This document shows, in pieces, positions 56,130 to 64,000 of a DNA stretch of 64,000 nt (its first letter is position 1; each line of letters begins with the position of its first letter). Made by a program: the position numbers and the translations under genes. The notes beneath the pieces were generated by a model. That model saw nothing but the letters and a program-made list of their open reading frames with translations. It ran no database searches and was not told the origin of the DNA. Origin of the DNA: Ignavibacteriaceae bacterium (lineage in GTDB: Bacteria; Bacteroidota; Ignavibacteria; Ignavibacteriales; Ignavibacteriaceae); NCBI GenBank assembly GCA_013388545.1, contig JACAFB010000002.1, positions 1-64,000 of the forward strand, given 5' to 3'.

Positions 56130-58130
56130 ATGGATCTGAAAAACATAATATTTATAATATTTTTTCTCTCTGCGATTGGATTTTTCACATACTCTTGCAG
56201 CAGGCTTTATAAATACCTGAAAGTAGCAAAGAAAAAAGATGACCGGTCATCAAATATTGCTTCCAGAATAAAACGAGTTCTTGTTGTTGCATTCGGGCAA
56301 TCTAAACTTCTCCGGGATCCGATAGCCGGTTCAATTCACTTTCTGATTTTCTGGGGATTTATGCTTTTTCTCTTCGCTGTTATTGAAGCAATTATTCAGG
56401 GATTCAATTCTGATTTTAATCTTTCGTTTTTAGGTATACTTTATACGGCTATAACTTTCGTTCAAGACTTTTTTGGCGTACTTGTAATTTTGGCTGTGCT
56501 GTTTTCTTTGTATCGCAGATTCATTCAACGGGTACCTCGACTTGAAGTTGAAAAGGGTGGAAAACTTGATGCTGCTTTTATTCTGCTGATGATTCTGATG
56601 GTTTGTTTAACAATGTTTGGTCAGAATATTTCTTTGGCGTCAATTCAAAACTTCATTCCGCACGAATTTGAATACAGGCCAATATCATATGCACTAAGTC
56701 AAATATTATTTTTACCCGGCGCAGAATCCGCACGAATTTCTTATGAAGTTTCCTGGTGGCTTCATATAATTTTTGTTTTTGGTTTCCTTAACTATTTGCC
56801 TTATTCAAAACATTTGCACGTAATTACGTCAATTCCGAATACTTATTTTGCAAATACAGATGACATCAGGAATACTATAAAACCGCTCGACCTTGAGGAC
56901 GAATCAGTTGAGATTTATGGTGCTGCTGATATTGAACACCTTTCCTGGAAACAGCTTTTTGATGGATACTCCTGCACGGAGTGTGGAAGATGCACCGATT
57001 CCTGTCCTGCAGCAACAGTAGGGAAATCACTTTCACCCCGAAAAATCATTGTTGATATAAGACGAAGAACTGAAGAAAAGGCTCCACTGCTTCTATCCGG
57101 AGTAAACGAAGATGAAATTTTTAATAAAAAACTTGTTCACGATTACATAACCGATATGGAACTTTGGGAGTGCACCACCTGCATGGCCTGCGTACAGGAA
57201 TGTCCGGTTATGATAGAACATCTTGATTCAATAATTGATCTGAGAAGAAACCTGGTGCTGACTGAATCTGAGTTTCCATCAAATCTCAACAATGTTTTCA
57301 AAAGTCTTGAAACAAATTATACACCCTGGGCATTCAATCATAACGACAGAGCATTATGGGCGGAAGGTATGAATATAAAAACATTGGCTGAGGATAATGG
57401 AGGAGAAGTCTTATTCTGGGTTGGATGTGCTGGGTCATTTGATGACCGCTATAAGAAAGTAAGCCGGGCTTTTGCATCCTTACTTCAAATTGCAGGAGTT
57501 GATTTCAGAATTCTTGGTACCGAAGAAAAATGTAATGGGGATACTGCCCGAAGACTGGGAAATGAGTACCTTGCTCAAATGCTGATTAAAGAGAACGTAG
57601 AAACTCTCAATAGCTATGGTGTTAAAAATATTGTGACCGCTTGTCCACATTGCTATCATTCACTTAAGAATGAGTTCAGACAATTCGGCGGTAATTATAA
57701 TGTAAAACATCATACGGAATTGCTTGATGAGCTAATTTCAACGGGGAGATTAAAAGTTGATAAAAATTTAAGTCATACTAAGGTAACTTATCACGATTCT
57801 TGTTATCTTGGCAGGTACAATTCAATTTATAATTCTCCTAGAAACGCTATAAGTGCTTTAAGAGCAGTTGAATTGGTAGAAATGAAAAGAAATCGCAGCA
57901 AAGGATTTTGCTGCGGCGCCGGAGGAGGAAGGATGTTCCTCGAGGATGAAGAAGGCGGCAGAATAAACGAGGAAAGAACAAAAGAAGCGCTTGAAACAAA
58001 TGCAAATACTATTGCTTCGGCCTGCCCCTTTTGTATGACTATGCTTACAGACGGCGTAAAGCATTTTGATAAAACTGATTCTGTTGAAGTAAAAGATATT
58101 GCAGAAATAATTCTTGAAAACTCTAAATAA
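56130..58130 (+). CDS. Membrane (Fe-S)-binding oxidoreductase, HdrD/GlpC-like with CCG domains
   Basis: ORF ~666 aa; N-terminal TM region, two CxxCxxCxxxCP clusters (CTECGRCTDSCP, CTTCMACVQECP), ACPHCYHS and CCGAGGGRMF motifs. Confidence 0.92.
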   Translation: MDLKNIIFIIFFLSAIGFFTYSCSRLYKYLKVAKKKDDRSSNIASRIKRVLVVAFGQSKLLRDPIAGSIHFLIFWGFMLFLFAVIEAIIQGFNSDFNLSFLGILYTAITFVQDFFGVLVILAVLFSLYRRFIQRVPRLEVEKGGKLDAAFILLMILMVCLTMFGQNISLASIQNFIPHEFEYRPISYALSQILFLPGAESARISYEVSWWLHIIFVFGFLNYLPYSKHLHVITSIPNTYFANTDDIRNTIKPLDLEDESVEIYGAADIEHLSWKQLFDGYSCTECGRCTDSCPAATVGKSLSPRKIIVDIRRRTEEKAPLLLSGVNEDEIFNKKLVHDYITDMELWECTTCMACVQECPVMIEHLDSIIDLRRNLVLTESEFPSNLNNVFKSLETNYTPWAFNHNDRALWAEGMNIKTLAEDNGGEVLFWVGCAGSFDDRYKKVSRAFASLLQIAGVDFRILGTEEKCNGDTARRLGNEYLAQMLIKENVETLNSYGVKNIVTACPHCYHSLKNEFRQFGGNYNVKHHTELLDELISTGRLKVDKNLSHTKVTYHDSCYLGRYNSIYNSPRNAISALRAVELVEMKRNRSKGFCCGAGGGRMFLEDEEGGRINEERTKEALETNANTIASACPFCMTMLTDGVKHFDKTDSVEVKDIAEIILENSK

Positions 58131-58161
58131 CACAAACACTCAATTATCCGAGGAGGACTAA

Positions 58162-58356
58162 ATGAAACAATTTGAAGACCTTGTAAATTTTGTAAAGTCT
58201 CTTGAATCCGACTTTCAAAAATTTTATGAAAAAGGCCAGGCAGCTGCTGGTACAAGACTGCGCAAAGGCTTGAGTGAATTACGTAAACTCGCTCAGGAAG
58301 TTCGGAAAGATGTTCAGGCTGTAAAACTCCAAAGAAAATCTCAAAAAGATTCCTAA
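58162..58356 (+). CDS. Histone H1-like (Hc1-type) small basic protein
   Basis: ORF 64 aa; MKQFEDLVNFVKSLESDFQKFYEKGQAAAGTRLRKGLSELRKLAQEVRKDVQAVKLQRKSQKDS. Confidence 0.75.
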   Translation: MKQFEDLVNFVKSLESDFQKFYEKGQAAAGTRLRKGLSELRKLAQEVRKDVQAVKLQRKSQKDS

Positions 58357-58374
58357 CATTTTACTTTTCTATTT

Positions 58375-58407
58375 AAGGGCTGGCTAAAATTAGTTCAGCC
58401 CTTTTTT
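58375..58407 (+). terminator. Rho-independent terminator
   Basis: AAGGGCTG ... CAGCCCTT stem followed by TTTT. Confidence 0.85.
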
Positions 58408-58411
58408 AATT

Positions 58412-59575
58412 ATGAAAAAGTCATTTTTAATTATCTCAATTTCTATAATAATATTTTTAGTATTCTTTACTTTTTTTATCAACAGTAAAGTGAATACTGA
58501 ATCTTACGAAAGCAGAGCGGATTCATTAGTAACTATTAAAATATCTGCTGTGGGTGACTTGATGTGCCATTCGGTACAATTCAATTATGCACGGGTTGGT
58601 GAAGATAGTTTCGACTTTAACAGTGTTTATCGGTTCGTCGGTCATTACTTAAAATCATCTGATTTTACTTTTGGCAATCTGGAAACTGTTCTTGGAGGAA
58701 GCAGAGAAGGTTATTCAGGTTATCCTTTCTTCAATTCACCGGATGAATTTGCTTTAGCTTTGAAAAATGCCGGATTTGATCTTTTAACAACTTCAAATAA
58801 TCATTCATTGGATCAGGGTGAAAAGGGATTATTAAGAACGCTTGAGACTCTTAAAAATTTTGGAATAAATTATAATGGTTCTTTCAACTCACAAAGAGAC
58901 CGAGACTCTATCAGGGTATTCAATATAAAAGGAATCAGAGTTGCTTTTCTGGCTTATAGTTACGGAACTAATGGCATTCCTGTTCCTGCAAAAAAAGAAT
59001 TTCTTATAAATTTAATAGATCTTGATTTAATCAAATCAGATATTCAAAAAGCGCGTTCGTTAAAAGTTGACATTGTGCTTGTGCACTATCATTTTGGAAG
59101 TGAATATCAACGCGAACCAAATCAATATCAAAGAGATGTGGTGGATAAAACTTTTAAGGCTGGTGCGGATATTATTATCGGAGGTCATCCTCATGTAATT
59201 CAACCATATGAATTCTTTAAATTGAAGAATAGCAAATTGGAATCAGGTTTTGCCGCTTACTCTTTAGGTAATTTCATTTCCAATCAACGAAAAAGGTACA
59301 CTGATGCCGGTGTTGTTCTTACACTTGAAATTACGAAAAATAAAAACAATGATTCTCTCTGGATCAATAAAGTTGATTTCATACCAACCTGGGTTTACAA
59401 AGGAAGAACAATTCACGGAAACGAATACATCATTATCCCTGAAGTAGAAAATTATATCGATAGTATAAAGGCTATCACCCATTTTTCTGAAATATCGAAA
59501 ATGGAAGAAGCTTTTGATGATACACGAAAAATTTTAACAAAATATACTGGCATCGTTTCGAAGATTCATAAATAA
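58412..59575 (+). CDS. CapA family protein (poly-gamma-glutamate/metallophosphatase-like)
   Basis: ORF 387 aa; ISAVGDLMCHSVQFNYAR, GNLETVLGG, TTSNNHSLDQGEKGLLRTLETL, GADIIIGGHPHVIQPYE, AYSLGNFISNQ. Confidence 0.93.
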   Translation: MKKSFLIISISIIIFLVFFTFFINSKVNTESYESRADSLVTIKISAVGDLMCHSVQFNYARVGEDSFDFNSVYRFVGHYLKSSDFTFGNLETVLGGSREGYSGYPFFNSPDEFALALKNAGFDLLTTSNNHSLDQGEKGLLRTLETLKNFGINYNGSFNSQRDRDSIRVFNIKGIRVAFLAYSYGTNGIPVPAKKEFLINLIDLDLIKSDIQKARSLKVDIVLVHYHFGSEYQREPNQYQRDVVDKTFKAGADIIIGGHPHVIQPYEFFKLKNSKLESGFAAYSLGNFISNQRKRYTDAGVVLTLEITKNKNNDSLWINKVDFIPTWVYKGRTIHGNEYIIIPEVENYIDSIKAITHFSEISKMEEAFDDTRKILTKYTGIVSKIHK

Positions 59576-59683
59576 ATAACTTATCTCTTTGCAAAACCGA
59601 TTTGCAATTTAATCCCAAAAATCCGATTTTCAGACCGTAATTCTCACCGCATAATTTAAAATTCTTCTTCAAGGAGGGCATAA

Positions 59684-60286
59684 GTGAAATTTATCCTGAG
59701 AGCAATAATTTTCATTCTTATCTTCTGTTCTTTTACTTATGGACAGAACCTGGAAATTAGAGAGGGCACAAAACTAATTTATTCTGTCAATACTCAAGAC
59801 GAAAACTATGAATTCATTGTCCAGATTTTACAGATGGAGCCGGACAGAATTTTTGCTTACAGTATGACTAATTCAACTCAAACAACCGGCAAAGTATCAA
59901 TTAAAAAGAAAGCCATTGAAAGCGCTAAAAAACAAATAAATTATTTTAGTGGTGGCAACTTAGTTCTTGATGATGCCTCTACTATCTGGTTGAGCAAACA
60001 GAACTTTCACGATTTATTAACTTTTGGCTCTACTGAACTTGTTTATGATGATGGTTATAAGTCAATACTTTCATCTTCGGGTGAAAGTATATTCCCGGTA
60101 AAAATTGGAGAGAGTATTTACGATATCCCGGTTTTTATTGCAGGCGAACGAGTAACTAATGCAGATAATTTACCATTCAAAAAAAGTTATTTGTTACTTA
60201 ATGACAGATCAAATCCATTGATCATTTCTATGGATCTGGGGTGGAAAGTAAAATTAAAGGAAATAATTCCACCCTATGAATATTAA
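59684..60286 (+). CDS. Hypothetical secreted protein
   Basis: ORF 200 aa with N-terminal signal-peptide-like segment; GTG start with upstream AAGGAGG. Confidence 0.6.
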   Translation: MKFILRAIIFILIFCSFTYGQNLEIREGTKLIYSVNTQDENYEFIVQILQMEPDRIFAYSMTNSTQTTGKVSIKKKAIESAKKQINYFSGGNLVLDDASTIWLSKQNFHDLLTFGSTELVYDDGYKSILSSSGESIFPVKIGESIYDIPVFIAGERVTNADNLPFKKSYLLLNDRSNPLIISMDLGWKVKLKEIIPPYEY

Positions 60287-60405
60287 ATTTATTTGAACCT
60301 GTACTAATATCCCTGATAACATGGACTGAAGAATTGAATAAATATTGATATATTTGCCCCTGTTTTAAACAAGTTAATATTTATTCACTTACAAATTCTT
60401 TTTAT

Positions 60406-61584
60406 TTGAAAAGATTAACTCCTCTTTTCCTAATTTTTCTTACTGTATTCATTGACCTGCTGGGTTTTGGAATATTAATTCCAATTCTTCCAACATTTGC
60501 ACTTAACGAACTGCACGTTGATGAAACTGCAATCGGCATAGCTATTTCAATCTACTCATTAACTCAATTTTTGTTCAATCCGATTTTTGGTGAATTATCC
60601 GACAAATATGGCCGGAGACCAATAATCATCTTATCATTATTTCTTAATGCAATAGGTTACTTAATATTTTCATTCACTTCATCGTACTTACTGCTTCTTA
60701 TTTCAAGAATTATTGCAGGCATTGGTGGAAGCAGCATTGGTGTTGCTCAGGCATACATCGCCGATGTAACAACAAAAGAAGAGAGATCGAAAGGAATGGG
60801 TTTGATTGGTGCAGCCTTCGGCTTAGGATTTGTGTTCGGACCATTGATTGGCGGTTTGCTTTCAAAAGCAGGTTATATGGTTACAGGCTTTGTAGCTGCC
60901 GGCTTTTCACTGCTTGCGTTTATTCTTACATTGATTTTATTACCTGAATCTAATCTGAACAGAAGTTCTAAAACAGGTAAAAGAAAGCTGTTTGATATTG
61001 AAGGAGCAAAAAAAGTTTTCGTAAAACCGGATCTATCAATTATAATATTTCTTTTTTTCGTTCTTACTTTTTCTGTAGCTAACATCTACGGGACTTTTGC
61101 TCTTTTAGGTTTAAAGATTTACCAATTCACAGATCTTCAAAACGGATATATGTTTGGTATAGTTGGAATAACCTCGGCTATCGTTCAAGGGGCATTACTG
61201 AATTATGTAGTAAAGTTTCTGAAAAAGAAAAAAACAATTATTTACGGTTCATTGTTTATGATGGTGGGCCTGGGAATGATTCCTTACGGTGGAAATTTTT
61301 TAGGGCTGGCAGTAGTATCTGTAATCCTTTCTGTTGGAACAGGAATGCTTCAGCCAACTTTGCTAAGTCTGATTTCCGAAGTCTCTTCTGAATCTGAACA
61401 AGGAATAACACTTGGTTTGAATCAATCTCTCTCAGCTTTTGCCCGAGTACTTGGTCCACTATGGGGAGGATTTGCATTTGAGTTTATAGGATATCAGTTT
61501 CCATTTCTTACTGGAGCCGCATTTACATTAATTATCTTGTTGATAAGCATTACTTATCTTCCCAGGAAATTAAAAATACAGTAG
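60406..61584 (+). CDS. MFS transporter (TetA/DHA1-like)
   Basis: ORF 392 aa, TTG start; FGILIPILPTFALNELHVDETAIGIAISIYSLTQFLFNPIFGELSDKYGRRPIIILSLF. Confidence 0.92.
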   Translation: MKRLTPLFLIFLTVFIDLLGFGILIPILPTFALNELHVDETAIGIAISIYSLTQFLFNPIFGELSDKYGRRPIIILSLFLNAIGYLIFSFTSSYLLLLISRIIAGIGGSSIGVAQAYIADVTTKEERSKGMGLIGAAFGLGFVFGPLIGGLLSKAGYMVTGFVAAGFSLLAFILTLILLPESNLNRSSKTGKRKLFDIEGAKKVFVKPDLSIIIFLFFVLTFSVANIYGTFALLGLKIYQFTDLQNGYMFGIVGITSAIVQGALLNYVVKFLKKKKTIIYGSLFMMVGLGMIPYGGNFLGLAVVSVILSVGTGMLQPTLLSLISEVSSESEQGITLGLNQSLSAFARVLGPLWGGFAFEFIGYQFPFLTGAAFTLIILLISITYLPRKLKIQ

Positions 61585-61593
61585 AGTATTCCC

Positions 61594-62598
61594 ATGATCC
61601 AAATAGGAAATACAAAACTAATAAATGCTGTTGTTCTGGCACCAATGGAAGATGTCACCGATCTGTCTTTCAGATTAATTTGTAAGGAACTGGGTGCGGA
61701 TATAGTATATACTGAATTCGTCAACTCTGAAGGTTTAGTGCGAGCTACGGAAAAAACACATAAGAAATTAAAGATTTCAGAATCCGAAAGACCCGTTGGA
61801 ATTCAGATTTACGGAAGTAATATTGAATCAATGGTTAATGCCGCAATTATCGCTGAGAGTGAACAACCCGATTTGATTGATATTAATGCAGGATGCTGGG
61901 TAAAAAATGTAGTAGGGTGTGGAGCCGGAGCAAGTCTGCTTAAGGACCCCGTCTATTTCCAGAACCTGGTTAAGAAGGTTGTTGATGCAGTTAAGATTCC
62001 TGTAACTGTAAAAACACGGCTTGGCTGGGATTCTAAAAGTATTCAAATACTGGATGTAGCGAAAAGAATTGAAGATGCGGGTGCAAAAATACTTACTGTT
62101 CATTGCCGTACAAGGGCACAAGGTCATAAAGGAGATGCTGATTGGAGCTGGATACCAAGGATAAAGCAAACTATTGATATACCTGTCATTCTTAATGGAA
62201 ATGTACTTACTGCTATGGATGTAATTAATGCTTTTAATCAAACAGGAGCTGATGGAATAATGATTGCTCGTGGTGCAATCGGTAATCCATGGATATTCAA
62301 AGAGGCGAAAGAACTTTTAGCTAAAAATGATCTTCAATATGAAGTTAGTAATGAACTCAAAATCAAAACTTGTCTTAGGCATCTTGAACTTGCTATAGAA
62401 ATAAAAGGGGAGAGGCGTGCTGTTATTGAACATAGAAAATTTTATTCAGGTTATCTTAAAGGAATGCCCAATTCTTCAGCTGTCAGAAATAATTTGATGG
62501 CATTATCTGATTTCATCTCTGTACGCGAAGTTCTGCTTAATTATTCAGAGATTCTTCTAAATAATCAACATATTTATGGCTTCGGTCAATCAGTTTAA
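61594..62598 (+). CDS. dus: tRNA-dihydrouridine synthase
   Basis: ORF 334 aa; LAPMEDVTDLSFRLICKELGADIVYTEFVNSEGL, QIYGSNIESM, DINAGCWVKNVVGCGAGASLLKDP, VKTRLGWD, VHCRTRAQGHKGDADW. Confidence 0.95.
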   Translation: MIQIGNTKLINAVVLAPMEDVTDLSFRLICKELGADIVYTEFVNSEGLVRATEKTHKKLKISESERPVGIQIYGSNIESMVNAAIIAESEQPDLIDINAGCWVKNVVGCGAGASLLKDPVYFQNLVKKVVDAVKIPVTVKTRLGWDSKSIQILDVAKRIEDAGAKILTVHCRTRAQGHKGDADWSWIPRIKQTIDIPVILNGNVLTAMDVINAFNQTGADGIMIARGAIGNPWIFKEAKELLAKNDLQYEVSNELKIKTCLRHLELAIEIKGERRAVIEHRKFYSGYLKGMPNSSAVRNNLMALSDFISVREVLLNYSEILLNNQHIYGFGQSV

Positions 62599-63184
62599 GA
62601 GAAAATTTGCAAGAGTTATTTCAACTCTTTTTGTACCGCCATCATTCACAATAATAGTTTTTACAATCTTTGCATTTTCAATTGAGTCTTCTATTTTGAA
62701 AAAGACAATAGTTTTATTATCCGCATATATTTTTGGTTTTGCTTTGCCGATTTATTCCTTTCTGAAGATGCGCAAGCTTGGTAAAATCAGCGACCAGGAT
62801 GCGATGATTAAAGAACAAAGAACAAAACCTTTCTTAATATCAATTGCTTATTATTTTGCTGGTCTTTTTTTATTATTACTTTTTGAGGTTAGTGTTGTCT
62901 CAATTGCATTTTGGATTTGCCATATTACAACCACTGCTATTGTAATTCTCGTTAATAAATTTTGGAAGATAAGTGTTCACTCGATTAGTTCAGCCGGCGG
63001 AATTACTGCATTGTTTGTTGCCTTTGGAAGTTCTGTTTTACCTCTGTTCATATTACCTGTCCTGGTTGGCTGGACAAGATTTGAATTAAAATGCCATTCC
63101 ACTATGCAGATAATTGCAGGATTATTTTTTGGAACATTGTTAACATACTTACCAATGATTCTGTTAATAAAACATTTTTCCTGA
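62576..63184 (+). CDS. PAP2-like integral membrane protein
   Basis: ORF 202 aa; KISVHSISSAGGITALFVAFG...GWTRFELKCHSTMQIIAGLFFG. Confidence 0.75.
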   Translation: MASVNQFKRKFARVISTLFVPPSFTIIVFTIFAFSIESSILKKTIVLLSAYIFGFALPIYSFLKMRKLGKISDQDAMIKEQRTKPFLISIAYYFAGLFLLLLFEVSVVSIAFWICHITTTAIVILVNKFWKISVHSISSAGGITALFVAFGSSVLPLFILPVLVGWTRFELKCHSTMQIIAGLFFGTLLTYLPMILLIKHFS

Positions 63185-63275
63185 AGCAATTTAACTAACT
63201 TATAAGATTCATTTATTTATTTAATTAAATATTTGCTAACTTATTGTATCCTAATGCAAATTATAACAGTCATAG

Positions 63276-64000
63276 ATGATTAAATATCAAACAATTGACG
63301 ACATCGGATTAATTTCGCTCAACAGGCCTGAAAAACGAAATGCTCTTCATCCTGAGATGTGCATACAAATAACTAACTTGCTTGAAAAGCTAGAAACCGA
63401 AAAAAGTATTAAAGCTATTATTATTACCGGAGAGGGAACAAGCTTTTGTGCAGGTGCTGATTTGGAAAATCTGAATGAATTAACTAACGCCGGCGTGAAA
63501 GAGAATCTTTCAGATTCCGAAATAGTTTCAAGATTATTTTTGAAACTTTACAATTTTAATAAACCAACTTTTGCAGCTGTAAATGGACCTGCAATTGCCG
63601 GAGGTTGTGGGTTGGCAAGTGTTTGTGATTTTATAGTTGCAGATGAATTAAAAGCAAAATTTGGATATTCTGAAGTTAAGATCGGATTTATTCCTGCAAT
63701 AGTATCAACTTTTTTTATAAGGAGGATTGGTGAAGGACGGGCTCTGCATTATCTTCTTTCAGGAGAATTATTTGATGCGAAACGAGGGAAGGAAATAGGA
63801 TTTGTAAATTACATCTCTTCTAATCTTATTGATGAAACCATACAAATGGCAAAGACTATTGGCTCTCTGCCACAACAAAGTTTTTTAATCACTAAACAAA
63901 TGATAAAAAACATATCGAATCTTCCGGTTGAAGATTCAATTAAATATTGTTTGAATCTTAATACAATTACCAGGACAACAAAAGATTTCAAAGAAAACCT
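63276..64000 (+). CDS. Enoyl-CoA hydratase/isomerase family protein, truncated by window edge
   Basis: Manual translation from ATG 63276: MIKYQTIDDIGLISLNRPEKRNALHPEMC...IIITGEGTSFCAGADLENL...FAAVNGPAIAGGCGLASVCDFIVADELKAKFGYSEVKIGFIPA; absent from ORF track because no stop in window. Confidence 0.93.
   Translation, partial: MIKYQTIDDIGLISLNRPEKRNALHPEMCIQITNLLEKLETEKSIKAIIITGEGTSFCAGADLENLNELTNAGVKENLSDSEIVSRLFLKLYNFNKPTFAAVNGPAIAGGCGLASVCDFIVADELKAKFGYSEVKIGFIPAIVSTFFIRRIGEGRALHYLLSGELFDAKRGKEIGFVNYISSNLIDETIQMAKTIGSLPQQSFLITKQMIKNISNLPVEDSIKYCLNLNTITRTTKDFKEN

Noticed and set aside
57827-58255. Minus-strand 142-aa ORF
   Set aside because: Antisense to the conserved C-terminus of the Fe-S oxidoreductase and the H1-like gene.
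1-64000. Alternative genetic code with TAA as sense
   Set aside because: TAA terminates many conserved genes here (infC, rpmI, rplT and others) at expected C-termini.

Overview
The 64 kb window is AT-rich and looks like a chromosomal segment of a Bacteroidota/Ignavibacteria-type bacterium. That placement rests on gene content and on candidate TTG-N20-TAnnTTTG promoters, not on a search. It has two halves. (1) About 1-27.7 kb, almost all on the minus strand, is an exopolysaccharide/O-antigen locus: several glycosyltransferases, an O-antigen polymerase/ligase-like membrane protein, a Wzx-like flippase, a Wzc-like tyrosine autokinase, an SLBB protein, nucleotide-sugar enzymes, and an embedded module of class-II DAHP synthase, FkbM, ACP, Gfo/Idh and AMP-ligase. 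The half ends with a methylmalonyl-CoA mutase subunit. (2) About 28-64 kb, mostly on the plus strand, is housekeeping: tRNA-Leu, tRNA-Val, thrS-infC-rpmI-rplT-pheS-pheT-zapA, a probable 6S RNA, rny, coaE, tsaD, mltG, glgA, glyA, tatC, bioY, dus and others. The observations most worth checking are: an in-frame TAA at codon 35 of pheS, where the family has Gly in YLGKxG; an infC that appears to start at AUA; a composite intergenic repeat family built from phased 7-mers (CMRGYAT) and 8-mers (NAATGACY), seen only in the polysaccharide half; a degraded gene with two in-frame TAA codons next to a DUF2283 gene; a probable 6S RNA between zapA and rny; and the acyl/aromatic activation module in the polysaccharide locus. 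No CRISPR array, transposase or prophage was seen. No wholly new system can be demonstrated from sequence alone.
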